A stretch of DNA of 24,211 nucleotides, taken from NCBI GenBank assembly GCA_002402585.1, contig DHGC01000055.1:2051-26261 (forward strand), read 5' to 3'. This DNA comes from Erysipelotrichaceae bacterium UBA4808 (GTDB lineage: Bacteria > Bacillota_I > Bacilli_A > Erysipelotrichales > Erysipelotrichaceae). The translations under genes were made by a program, and so were the position numbers. The notes beneath the pieces were generated by a model. That model ran no database searches. It was given only the letters and a program-made list of their open reading frames with translations, and was not told where the DNA came from. The first letter of the stretch is position 1. Each line of letters opens with the position of its first letter. Below, piece by piece: positions 14,219-21,533 of this stretch.

Positions 14219-15857
14219 AGTTTTCATCCAACATCCGTGACCAGATATTGCTTAGATCATGACTCTCTTGAACGAAGCCTTCTTCTACAATAAAGATGCG
14301 ATCATAGCGTCCAAGGCTTTCTTTAAAGATGATGTGACTGACATTGATAAGCGTCTTCTCTACCCTTAACAAGTCATTTTCAATGCTTTTGGCAATGCTA
14401 TACTCAAGATTCGCAAAAATCTCATCACAAAGTATGATAGAACTGTCCAAACACAAGGCACGAGCCAACATCAAACGTGCACGCTGACCACCGGATAGAT
14501 TCGAACCATTATTGATGAGTTCTTGACTCAAATCCAAACTTTCCAAGCCAACCTTATGCATGGCATTTTCCAAGATAGTGGGATCCATGGCTTGATAAAG
14601 ATCCAGATTGTCTTTAACGGTACCATTGAAGATGAAACCAATTTGATCCACCGTCGAAAACAAACGATGATAGTCATGAGGATCGATGCTTTGAATATCC
14701 TTTTGATTCAAGTAGATCAAACCCTTTTTAGGAACCAAGGATTGACGGATGGTTTTAAGCAAGGTACTCTTACCCGAACCACTGCGACCGACAATCAAGA
14801 CCTTTTCACCTGCCTTGATGCTTAGATCCACATCTTTTAGAATCGATCCTTCTTCATCTGGATATCCCAAATCATTTTGATCAAACATAAGTTCATTAAA
14901 TGATTGAACACGGATGGGTCTGTAATAGACAGGACGTGTCAGATTTTTATCAAAATCAATCAGAACCTGTGAAATCCCCTTCATTTGTGAAAGTAAAGGA
15001 CTGAATTCAGATAGCGGCCACATCGCATTGCCAAAACTCGAAACAATGACGATTAAACTTCCTAATGAGAGCGAAGTGGAACGTGCAACCAAGATACCAC
15101 CCCCAATCAAAGTAAACATAACCAAGGTTTGAACCAGATTGTTTAAGGCATCGACTTGCGTCGTTTTGACATCAACCTTATAGTTGTCATTTTGAACAGC
15201 CTCCGCATGCGCATGGAAGGCTTCATAGCGTTCCGTTTCAAGTTGGTGCTGCTTGATGATTTCAAAGCCCTGCAGACTCTCATCTACAAAATCAGTATAG
15301 GCTTCGAGTGAAGCCGATTTCTTGGCTTCGGTCTTTTGAACGGGCTTGCTCGTTCGCGACGTTAATTTAACGAAGACAACCAACAAGACCATCGCAACCA
15401 CGACCAAGCCCCAATGTACCATCGCCAACAAGACAACGGACATACCAAAGCGTAATCCAACAAAAATCAGCTGCATCAAATTTTTAATGAATTTCAGCTC
15501 ATAGCGATCGAAATCATTGGTTAGATTGGAGAGATAACGATTCACCTGTTCCTTTTGAACTTGGGTGATGTCTTGGTCAAGAACACGATCGATGTAAGCT
15601 TGTTTCATTTGAACCATGCTTTTCGATAGATACAAAGAACGCAACGGTGTTCCAATCAACTCCAAAACCAAGAGTATAGCCAAAATAATAAGCATCTGAA
15701 TCGCCACATCTACCAGTTTATCCATTTCACGTGCTAAGCCATAATCGGTAATGAAACGTAGCAGGTAGATGCTGTACCCATTGAGGGCGGTAATCAAAAT
15801 CATGTATACGGTGATGATCACAAGCCAAGGTTTCGATCCATAAGCATGTTTATGCAT
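14217..15857 (-). CDS. ABC exporter half-transporter (second subunit, variant D-loop)
   Basis: A 546-residue type I exporter subunit: N-terminal transmembrane domain (about 1-300, six helices) and C-terminal ATPase. Walker A is VGRSGSGKSTL, the Q-loop region is STVDQIGFIF, the signature is LSGGQRARL, Walker B is IILCDE and the switch histidine is in NVSHII. Where most members have SALD after Walker B, this one reads FANLEY, so the D-loop is altered. That suggests the asymmetric partner of a heterodimer. The ATG at 15857 is preferred because AGG lies upstream; a GTG at 15866 is possible. It overlaps the upstream exporter gene by 8 bp. The substrate is unknown. Confidence 0.88.
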   Translation of the reverse strand: MHKHAYGSKPWLVIITVYMILITALNGYSIYLLRFITDYGLAREMDKLVDVAIQMLIILAILLVLELIGTPLRSLYLSKSMVQMKQAYIDRVLDQDITQVQKEQVNRYLSNLTNDFDRYELKFIKNLMQLIFVGLRFGMSVVLLAMVHWGLVVVAMVLLVVFVKLTSRTSKPVQKTEAKKSASLEAYTDFVDESLQGFEIIKQHQLETERYEAFHAHAEAVQNDNYKVDVKTTQVDALNNLVQTLVMFTLIGGGILVARSTSLSLGSLIVIVSSFGNAMWPLSEFSPLLSQMKGISQVLIDFDKNLTRPVYYRPIRVQSFNELMFDQNDLGYPDEEGSILKDVDLSIKAGEKVLIVGRSGSGKSTLLKTIRQSLVPKKGLIYLNQKDIQSIDPHDYHRLFSTVDQIGFIFNGTVKDNLDLYQAMDPTILENAMHKVGLESLDLSQELINNGSNLSGGQRARLMLARALCLDSSIILCDEIFANLEYSIAKSIENDLLRVEKTLINVSHIIFKESLGRYDRIFIVEEGFVQESHDLSNIWSRMLDEN

Positions 15858-17457
15858 GGTGGGCACCTGCTTTCGTAAGTTCCAGTTTGATTGCGAAGCG
15901 TTGATTGAGGTAGTCCAAATGACGATGTGCGACCAAAATTACAGTCTTGTCCAAAGCCAATAGGGTTTCATAGATGGTCAAAGCGGTTTGATCATCCAAA
16001 CTGGCAGAGGGCTCATCCACAAACAAAAGTTCCTTATCATGATACAAAGCACGCGCAATACTGATGCGCTGACGCTGACCCCCTGATATGTTGGCTCCGT
16101 CTTGTTCGAGTTTATGTTCAGCTTTTAGCTCTAAGCTTTCAATCCACTCACTGAGTGCGGCTTGTTTGAGGCATAAGGCAAACTTCTCCGCATCGTATTT
16201 TTGATTCAAAATGATGTTTTGTTTAATGGTGTCGTTGAAAAGAAAGTGGTTCTGACGAATATAGCCACAGTTTGATAAAAAAGCATTTGGATCAATGGCG
16301 CGAACTTCTGTATGATCATAGAACACCTCACCTGTAAAGCTCGATAAACTTTGTGATAAGCAGTTCAAAAGTGTCGTCTTCCCCGCACCGGACGGACCTG
16401 TGATCAAGATTTTATCCTTGGGTTGGATTTCAAAATTGACATGTTCCAACACGACTTTATCTTCATAGGCGAAACTTAGATCTTTAACTTTTAAGACCTT
16501 CTTGAAATTGAATGCACTCAAGCCATATGGATAATCCTCAACCTTGGTGATCCGTTCAAAGATATCCATTGAAGCTTTGAAACGATTGATGAAATTGAAC
16601 CCATTGATCATGCCCCAAATCAATTGACCAATCAAATTAAAAACCAGAATCAACGCCGTCAAAGACAGTTCATCTTGAATGAATAAGTAGGTCGCATAGA
16701 TGTACACCAAGGTCTGATAACTGGAAGCGATCCATACATTGAGATTTCCTTGATACTCATCCAAACGAAAAGCCTTTTGTTTGATGTTTTCCAAGTGCTG
16801 AACGATTTGATAGAAAGGTTTCTTGAAATTCATTTCGACACGATACAATTTGATGACTTCCAAGCCTTGTAAGACATTGGTCAACTGTTTCGTATAGTCC
16901 ACGTTGGCTTCTTGGGTCAAACGTTTGATTTCACGGGTCGGTTTCTCAAAGAAACGCACGACGATGTAAAGCAGACTGCTGGCGATCAGTGTTCCAAACC
17001 CAATGGTTGGAGAAATGATGAAGAGAATGACTTCACCAATGAGGAAACTTCCGAAGCTAAAGACAATGTTCAGAATGGCTAAAAAGAAATCCTTCTCAAA
17101 CAAGTTGATGTCGGAGACGACCATTGCCATGGCACTCTCCTTGGACTGCTTCTTAAAGACCTCAATTGGACGATGCATGATCTTTTGGTATGCCAAGGAG
17201 CGTACTTGAATCAAGACATCGCGCATGAAACCGATGCGTAAGAAGCGGGATAAATACTGAAGTGGAATGGGTAGGACGGCAAAGAAAAACATGCCGACGA
17301 TACGTGGGACGATGGACGATTCCGGTGCTTCGATGATCCCAAAGGCAATGGATAAGGCAAATGTCTGACTCAATCCATTGACGGTGGTAAGCAAAGCGCC
17401 GGTGATGTAGCGGAAGAATTGTTTACGGTTTTGACCCAGTAATTGTGTAATGGTCAT
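15850..17457 (-). CDS. ABC exporter half-transporter (first subunit)
   Basis: A 535-residue type I exporter subunit with a membrane domain (about 1-305) and an ATPase domain. Walker A is GPSGAGKTTLL, the Q-loop is YIRQNHFLF, the signature is ISGGQRQRISIARAL, Walker B is LLFVDEPSASLDD and the switch histidine is in LVAHRH. All ATPase motifs look canonical, unlike its partner. It starts at 17457 after GGAAGGAA and is cotranscribed with the second subunit gene (8-bp overlap), so a heterodimer is expected. Possible roles include peptide, lipid or drug export; nothing nearby fixes the substrate. An extended -10 promoter lies upstream. Confidence 0.9.
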   Translation of the reverse strand: MTITQLLGQNRKQFFRYITGALLTTVNGLSQTFALSIAFGIIEAPESSIVPRIVGMFFFAVLPIPLQYLSRFLRIGFMRDVLIQVRSLAYQKIMHRPIEVFKKQSKESAMAMVVSDINLFEKDFFLAILNIVFSFGSFLIGEVILFIISPTIGFGTLIASSLLYIVVRFFEKPTREIKRLTQEANVDYTKQLTNVLQGLEVIKLYRVEMNFKKPFYQIVQHLENIKQKAFRLDEYQGNLNVWIASSYQTLVYIYATYLFIQDELSLTALILVFNLIGQLIWGMINGFNFINRFKASMDIFERITKVEDYPYGLSAFNFKKVLKVKDLSFAYEDKVVLEHVNFEIQPKDKILITGPSGAGKTTLLNCLSQSLSSFTGEVFYDHTEVRAIDPNAFLSNCGYIRQNHFLFNDTIKQNIILNQKYDAEKFALCLKQAALSEWIESLELKAEHKLEQDGANISGGQRQRISIARALYHDKELLFVDEPSASLDDQTALTIYETLLALDKTVILVAHRHLDYLNQRFAIKLELTKAGAHHA

Positions 17458-17487
17458 AGAAATTCCTTCCTAAGCGTAGATTTTACT

Positions 17488-17496
17488 ATTTTACCA
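17488..17496 (-). promoter_or_regulatory. Extended -10 promoter of the ABC exporter pair
   Basis: Minus-strand TGG-TAAAAT (complement of 17488-17496), about 30 bp upstream of the first exporter start. No clear -35 is visible. Confidence 0.5.
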
Positions 17497-17525
17497 TAAA
17501 ATAAACACGACAGGCAGCGCAAGCA

Positions 17526-17551
17526 TAAAAAAACACCCCATTGAGAGGTGT
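17526..17551 (-). terminator. Intrinsic terminator of metK
   Basis: Minus-strand ACACCTC-TCAAT-GGGGTGT followed by a run of T. The stem has seven pairs including one G-T. Confidence 0.85.
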
Positions 17552-17559
17552 ACTTGAAA

Positions 17560-18675
17560 CTACTTAACCAATTCTTTAACGGTTTCCCAAGTGAAGCCAT
17601 CACGACCGAAGTGACCGAAATTCGCTGTCTTGCGGTAGATTGGATTTAATAGATCCAATTCTTGGATGATGTTGGATACAGAGAAATCAAAGTTCTTCTC
17701 AACAATCGCATATAAAGCGTCGATATCGACCTTTTCCGTCCCAAACGTATTGATGTATACAGAAAGAGGTTTCGTCAAACCAATCGCATAGGCAACTTGG
17801 ATTTCGCAACGATCGGCCAAGCCATTCGCTACGATGTTCTTTGCGACATAACGACAGTAATACGCTGCGCTACGATCGACTTTGGAAGGATCTTTGGAGC
17901 TGAAACAGCCGCCACCGATGCGTCCCATCCCACCGTAGGTATCCACGACGATCTTACGACCTGTGGTCCCGCTGTCGCCAAAGGATCCGCCGATGACGAA
18001 GCGTCCCCCTGGATTGACGATGTACTCTGTTTCAGGGGTCAACCATTTTGGATTGATGACCTTGAGAATGACTTCATTCAAAATCAAGTCTTTCAAATCT
18101 TGAAGATTGATGGCTTCAGCGTGTTGTGTCGAAACCACGACCTTAGTGATGGCGACGGGTTTTTCGTCTTCATACAAGACGGTGACTTGCGTCTTGCCAT
18201 CTGGACGAATATGCTTATTTTCGCGTTTCAAATCAGATAAACGCTTGGATAGTTTGTGTGCGGTATCGATGGCCAAAGGCATGTAGTTTGCCGTCTCATT
18301 GGACGCATAACCAAACATGATTCCTTGATCCCCTGCTGCGACTTCATTACCAAGAACGACTTTGTTGAAGATGTCAGCAGATTGATCACCAACCAATGTG
18401 ATCACATTGTATTGATCTTCATCCAAACCGATATCGGCTAAGACGTCTTTCGCAATCCTTGAATAATTCAACTTCACATCTTTAAGATCAGGTCCTAAGT
18501 TCTGTTCACCATAGACAAGTACGACACCATCTTTAATGGTTGCCTCAACCGCCATTTTCGCATGGGGATTCAATTTCAAAGCTTCGTCTAGGATCGCATC
18601 GGCAATCTGATCACAAACTTTATCCGGATGTCCATCAGTGACACTCTCGGATGAAAAATAATACTTACGGCTCAT
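17560..18675 (-). CDS. metK: S-adenosylmethionine synthetase
   Basis: Makes S-adenosylmethionine from methionine and ATP in the cytoplasm. The 371 residues start MSRKYYFSSESVTDGHPDK with the ATP-binding histidine (H16). AAGDQGIMFGYA is signature 1, and GGGCFSSKDPSKVDRSAAY is signature 2 with the phosphate-binding lysines. In signature 2 the usual GGGAFSGKD reads GGGCFSSKD. The protein is somewhat shorter than typical (about 380-400), mainly at the C-terminus. The ATG at 18675 has GGAGGAAACAC upstream; a longer frame to 18711 would run into the leader terminator. A SAM-type riboswitch and terminator precede it, so high SAM should reduce its transcription. Confidence 0.97.
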   Translation of the reverse strand: MSRKYYFSSESVTDGHPDKVCDQIADAILDEALKLNPHAKMAVEATIKDGVVLVYGEQNLGPDLKDVKLNYSRIAKDVLADIGLDEDQYNVITLVGDQSADIFNKVVLGNEVAAGDQGIMFGYASNETANYMPLAIDTAHKLSKRLSDLKRENKHIRPDGKTQVTVLYEDEKPVAITKVVVSTQHAEAINLQDLKDLILNEVILKVINPKWLTPETEYIVNPGGRFVIGGSFGDSGTTGRKIVVDTYGGMGRIGGGCFSSKDPSKVDRSAAYYCRYVAKNIVANGLADRCEIQVAYAIGLTKPLSVYINTFGTEKVDIDALYAIVEKNFDFSVSNIIQELDLLNPIYRKTANFGHFGRDGFTWETVKELVK

Positions 18676-18689
18676 GTGTTTCCTCCTTA

Positions 18690-18721
18690 CATAAACAAAA
18701 GCCCTGCACACGACAGGGCTT
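18690..18721 (-). terminator. Leader terminator of the metK riboswitch
   Basis: Minus-strand AAGCCCTG-TCGTGTG-CAGGGCTT followed by TTGTTT, an 8-bp stem between the aptamer and the metK ribosome binding site. It is the likely expression platform of the riboswitch. Confidence 0.85.
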
Positions 18722-18742
18722 CACATTGAAATGTTTAGATCC

Positions 18743-18829
18743 CTTATCGTGGATTAGCAGTACCACCTTGCATCGCTGTAGGTTGGTGTGGGGTTATTGA
18801 GCTAATTCTCTACCCCAGCTCTTGATAAG
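18743..18829 (-). promoter_or_regulatory. SAM-I-like (S-box) riboswitch aptamer upstream of metK
   Basis: Minus-strand CTTATC (complement of 18824-18829) and GATAAG (complement of 18743-18748) form P1. CTTATC is followed by AAGAG as in S-box RNAs. P2 is TGGGG/CCCCA with an inner GAG/CTC, then CACCAACC in the place of the family's GCAACC. P3 is ACCT/AGGT, and GCTAATCC matches the conserved J3/4 segment. The helix P4 that normally follows seems to be missing, making the aptamer only 87 nt. Placement before metK and a terminator supports SAM sensing. A more diverged SAM class is possible. Confidence 0.75.
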
Positions 18830-18837
18830 TCTTCAAA

Positions 18838-18866
18838 ATTAAAACATATTTCTGTTGTGTATGCAA
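18838..18866 (-). promoter_or_regulatory. Promoter of the metK leader
   Basis: Minus-strand TTGCAT (complement of 18861-18866), a 17-bp spacer and TTTAAT (complement of 18838-18843), with TGT directly before the -10. It begins right after the yitT stop codon. Transcription would start near 18831, just before P1 of the riboswitch. Confidence 0.75.
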
Positions 18867-18869
18867 GTA

Positions 18870-19730
18870 TTATTCTATCGGCTTTAAGAAATAATTTCCA
18901 ATGATCTTATCCGCCTTAGAAATCGTGATGAAGATCTTGGGATCTGCACTCTTAGCAGCTTGCACAACGTCATTCACTTCAAATGCATTGACCACCATAT
19001 AAAGCATGCATTTGGGTTTCTGACTGTAACCACCCTCTCCCCACAATTTGGTGATGCCATGACGTGTCGCCTTGAAAATCATAGCACTGACTTCATTGGG
19101 ATGTTCCGTAATCATGTTGAGAGCCATGTATTTATAACGTTCATAACGAGATTCAATGACCTGTGTCACGACAAATTGATAAATGATCGAATAGAGTGCT
19201 TCTTCCCAGCCAAATAAAACACCTGCTATGGAAAGAATGACCATATTGCCATACATGATGTAGTTGAAAATGGGTTTACGATACCGATTGGAAGCATAGA
19301 TGGCAATGAAATCTGTCCCCCCTCCGGAAGCATTCTGCATCAAAGCCAAGACGACGCTGATTCCTGCAAAAATCCCACCAAAAATGGTGATCAAGATGAT
19401 ATCGTATTCCAATTTAGTCATAGGTAAAATCAAAGTAAAGATACTCACTAAGGTGAAATGAAGTATAGAGTAGAGCGTGAAACGTTTACCAATATACTTG
19501 AAAACCAAGATGGTTGGAAAGATGTTTAACAGGATGTAGAGGATGCCATACGGAATGTCAATATTCCAATATTGGAGTCCCAGACGATTGATCAATACGG
19601 AGATTCCTGAAAAACCGCCTGGAAAGAAATTACCGGAGTAAACAAAGACGTTGATGTTTATGGCTGCGATGAGTGCAGAGATCGTGATGATGATGCTTGT
19701 TTTGATGTGTTTGTAGAGTGGATTTTTCAT
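18870..19730 (-). CDS. YitT-family membrane protein (YitT_membrane plus DUF2179)
   Basis: A 286-residue membrane protein. The N-terminal region has five or six helices with FPGGFSGISVLINRLG (about 36-51) and SGGGTDFIAIYAS (about 134-146), both hallmarks of the YitT family. The C-terminal soluble domain (about 205-286, MITEHPNEVSAMI, ending SKADKIIGNYFLKP) is DUF2179. No molecular function is established for the family; several paralogues are common in Bacillota. A TTGAAT-N16-TATAAT promoter lies in the 3' end of the upstream comK-like gene, and only five bases separate the two genes. No ribosome binding site is evident. No terminator follows, so transcripts may read into the metK riboswitch. 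Confidence 0.9.
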   Translation of the reverse strand: MKNPLYKHIKTSIIITISALIAAININVFVYSGNFFPGGFSGISVLINRLGLQYWNIDIPYGILYILLNIFPTILVFKYIGKRFTLYSILHFTLVSIFTLILPMTKLEYDIILITIFGGIFAGISVVLALMQNASGGGTDFIAIYASNRYRKPIFNYIMYGNMVILSIAGVLFGWEEALYSIIYQFVVTQVIESRYERYKYMALNMITEHPNEVSAMIFKATRHGITKLWGEGGYSQKPKCMLYMVVNAFEVNDVVQAAKSADPKIFITISKADKIIGNYFLKPIE

Positions 19731-19735
19731 TTTGT

Positions 19736-20221
19736 TTAACTTAATATTCTCATTATACCTGTGTTCAATGAAGATTCAAGACTTAAATGGTCGAGTTGAT
19801 ACTGATTTTGGATATGATTGGCCATGGATTTTGCTCGTTCAATCTGCTTCTTGATGGATCGATAACCCAAATGGACGACCATCGTTGTTTGATCATCAAA
19901 AACAATCAATGTATCGCACTTAAGTGCGTGATAAGTTTGAATACGTTTAGCATTCAAAAAGATACATTCGTTGTGTTGCGGAGCCATTGTGGGTAAAAAG
20001 TAACATTGCAATAATGGATGAACCAAGATGGGTACCTTATGAAGGATATTGAGATGTTTACGGATGGCGCCCTGACTGCCTGATACGCTCAATCCATAAT
20101 TACTGCAATAATCTTCTAAGAGTGCGAGTGGTTTCTTCTTGATCTGAAACCATGTGTCGCCCCACAGTTCACTGCATTTGCTTTTAGAGTTGTATTGGAT
20201 GACTTTGATCGTATGGAGCAT
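19736..20221 (-). CDS. ComK-family transcription factor homologue
   Basis: ComK is the master activator of competence genes in Bacillus, binding paired A/T-rich boxes. This 161-residue protein aligns with its core. KKKPLALLEDYCSNYGLS (28-45) matches the MKPLQIVDRSCRFFG region, and a glycine-rich GSQGAIRKH follows. HKVPILVHPLLQCYFLPTM (61-79) corresponds to the conserved HKPPIMVDPSNQIFLFPT block. YRSIKKQIERA (120-130) corresponds to the SYNSFENQVYRTA segment. It is about 30 residues shorter than the Bacillus protein and lacks the C-terminal FMLYPK motif used for MecA-dependent proteolysis. The ATG at 20221 is the only start covering the core, and a stop codon lies two codons upstream in frame. 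It may be leaderless. It could control competence or have been reused. Confidence 0.8.
   Translation of the reverse strand: MLHTIKVIQYNSKSKCSELWGDTWFQIKKKPLALLEDYCSNYGLSVSGSQGAIRKHLNILHKVPILVHPLLQCYFLPTMAPQHNECIFLNAKRIQTYHALKCDTLIVFDDQTTMVVHLGYRSIKKQIERAKSMANHIQNQYQLDHLSLESSLNTGIMRILS
19752..19779 (-). promoter_or_regulatory. Promoter of yitT inside the comK-like gene
   Basis: Minus-strand TTGAAT (complement of 19774-19779), a 16-bp spacer and a consensus TATAAT (complement of 19752-19757). Transcription would start about 15 bases before the yitT ATG. Confidence 0.6.
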
Positions 20222-20226
20222 ACCTT

Positions 20227-20256
20227 AAATTACGATGAATCCAGCTTGGTTCCTAA
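20227..20256 (-). promoter_or_regulatory. Possible promoter of the comK-like gene
   Basis: Minus-strand TTAGGA (complement of 20251-20256), an 18-bp spacer and TAATTT (complement of 20227-20232). The -10 ends five bases before the ATG. The -35 overlaps the T tract of the ridA terminator. Weak match. Confidence 0.35.
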
Positions 20257-20277
20257 AAAAAAGCGGCATTTAGCCGC
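20255..20277 (-). terminator. Intrinsic terminator of ridA
   Basis: Minus-strand GCGGC-TAAAT-GCCGC followed by eight T. The ridA stop codon TAA (complement of 20270-20272) is in the loop, so the terminator begins inside the coding sequence. Confidence 0.85.
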
Positions 20278-20800
20278 AACATGTCCCATCGGTACACGTT
20301 TCTTCTTCACTACCACAGCTGCAGCCCTCGCCACAACCTTCTTCTCCGCAGCCTTCATCGCCACAACTGCAGCTATCACCATGTTCATGCTGTTGTGCAA
20401 ATTGGTGTTCATAAAGGAGTGTATCGATGACGATCGCTTCGATTTCAACCAAAGCACCCTTTGGCAAAGCTTTCACTTCAACCGTTGTACGTGCAGGATA
20501 TGGATCTGCAAAGTACGTGGAATAGATCTCATTCATGAGTTCAAATCCAGATAAATCCGTCATGAAAACCGTAGTCTTCACAATATGACGCATTTCCAAG
20601 TTCATTTCAGCTAAAAGAGCTTCCATGTTCTTGAGAACTTGATAGGCTTGTTCCTGTACGCCACCTTCAACGATGGAGCCTGTTTCTGGATCAACTGGTA
20701 ATTGTCCAGATAAATATACAAAATCGCCGAGTTTAACGGCTGGTGAATAAGGTCCGATCGCCTTCGGGGCATTATTCGAATGAATCGCTTTGGTAAACAT
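20270..20800 (-). CDS. ridA: RidA/YjgF-family enamine/imine deaminase with a cysteine-rich tail
   Basis: RidA hydrolyses reactive enamine/imine intermediates such as 2-aminoacrylate to keto acids and ammonia, protecting PLP enzymes. The core (1-133) has GPYSPAVKLGDFVYLSGQLP, then ADPYPARTTVEV with the catalytic arginine R104, and VEIEAIVID with E119. Usual length is about 125-130. This protein has 176 residues. Residues 138-176 form a tail with two histidines (138 and 140), many acidic and glycine residues and nine cysteines (144, 146, 151, 156, 160, 162, 169, 174, 175). The tail looks metallothionein-like. The ATG at 20800 follows GGAGG. The gene is preceded by a 48-residue membrane protein gene 13 bp upstream and ends in a terminator. 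Confidence 0.93.
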   Translation of the reverse strand: MFTKAIHSNNAPKAIGPYSPAVKLGDFVYLSGQLPVDPETGSIVEGGVQEQAYQVLKNMEALLAEMNLEMRHIVKTTVFMTDLSGFELMNEIYSTYFADPYPARTTVEVKALPKGALVEIEAIVIDTLLYEHQFAQQHEHGDSCSCGDEGCGEEGCGEGCSCGSEEETCTDGTCCG

Positions 20801-20813
20801 CAATGTCCTCCTT

Positions 20814-20960
20814 TTACCATTCTTGATAGTATTCTATTTCTTCTTCAATCAAACGCTTGGTTCGATGATGGAGGAACATACGTAAGACAAAAGCCAATGT
20901 CCCAATCAACAGAACAATCAGTACCCCTGTCGCAATGTAGTCGCTTACGCTCTCCAACAT
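20814..20960 (-). CDS. 48-residue single-pass membrane microprotein
   Basis: A short open reading frame starting MLESVSDYIATG and ending EEEIEYYQEW. It has one hydrophobic helix (about residues 9-30, containing TGVLIVLLIGTLAFVL), then HHRTKR, which should stay inside by the positive-inside rule, and a strongly acidic end. GAGG lies seven bases before the ATG. A TATAAT promoter lies just upstream, and the stop is 13 bp before the ridA start, so the two form a small operon. I do not recognise the family. The good ribosome binding site, promoter and placement argue that it is real. Confidence 0.7.
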   Translation of the reverse strand: MLESVSDYIATGVLIVLLIGTLAFVLRMFLHHRTKRLIEEEIEYYQEW

Positions 20961-20978
20961 GATCTTACCTCGCGTTTC

Positions 20979-21008
20979 ATTATACTAGACTTCTTCATCC
21001 TCGTGCAA
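20979..21008 (-). promoter_or_regulatory. Promoter of the microprotein-ridA operon
   Basis: Minus-strand TTGCAC (complement of 21003-21008), an 18-bp spacer and a consensus TATAAT (complement of 20979-20984). The -10 lies immediately after the stop codon of the upstream membrane protein gene. Confidence 0.65.
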
Positions 21009-21533
21009 TGCATTCGCATCCAACTTTATAAGCAACCAAACAAAGCCACTTGCCATAAGCAAAAGACTGATGGATCCAAGGATCACATGGAGATAAGCCA
21101 ACTGTGCTAGCCACGCTAAAGCAGCTGTAGGATTGGTTGCGACACTCAATTGCCAGAAGCGAACCATAAACAGCAGATTGATGAAAACTTGGATAACAAG
21201 TGTGCTTTGATAGATCCACGTTAAGAACCCAGCTTTAGACCAAGCGAATAAAATCAATAGCGTCCAAAAAACAAGATCGATGCCATAAATGCTTTCAGTA
21301 AACAAGCTCAAGTTGAAACCCGTGTCCAAAGCATTCGCAACCAAACGTGTGGCCCATGTTAGTTCTTTTATTTGACTGAGATTCGCTACTTGAGGAACGC
21401 TCTTGATCTCTAAGAGAAATAAACCCAAGCGTACTTGTGGTAGTACCACAAACCACGAGCTGACAAAAAGAACCAAGACAAACACAAAAAGTCGATGGTT
21501 GGGATGATTCAACCAACGATTAAAGCTCGTCAT
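20985..21533 (-). CDS. Hypothetical four-helix membrane protein
   Basis: A 182-residue hydrophobic protein with about four membrane helices (roughly 13-33, 86-103, 106-126 and 144-168) and an acidic C-terminus (LHEDEEV). I do not recognise a family. A hydrophilic loop of about 45 residues separates helices 1 and 2. The ATG at 21533 overlaps the trmL end by 14 bp, with only a weak ribosome binding site, so it is probably translated by coupling as the last gene of the rdgB-traX-like-trmL run. Confidence 0.7.
   Translation of the reverse strand: MTSFNRWLNHPNHRLFVFVLVLFVSSWFVVLPQVRLGLFLLEIKSVPQVANLSQIKELTWATRLVANALDTGFNLSLFTESIYGIDLVFWTLLILFAWSKAGFLTWIYQSTLVIQVFINLLFMVRFWQLSVATNPTAALAWLAQLAYLHVILGSISLLLMASGFVWLLIKLDANALHEDEEV

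Noticed and set aside
17797..18240. Plus-strand 147-codon open frame
   Set aside because: It is antisense to conserved metK coding sequence and looks like a codon-bias shadow.
18755..18775. GGTGGTACTGC in the metK leader resembles a T-box core
   Set aside because: The promoter is only about 63 nt upstream, too close for a T-box stem I with a specifier loop. The sequence fits P3 and J3/4 of a SAM-type aptamer, and the terminator does not use it.
20195..20554. Plus-strand open frame across the ridA tail
   Set aside because: It is antisense to the ridA cysteine-rich tail, spans the terminator and has no ribosome binding site. The minus-strand frame has a full RidA core.
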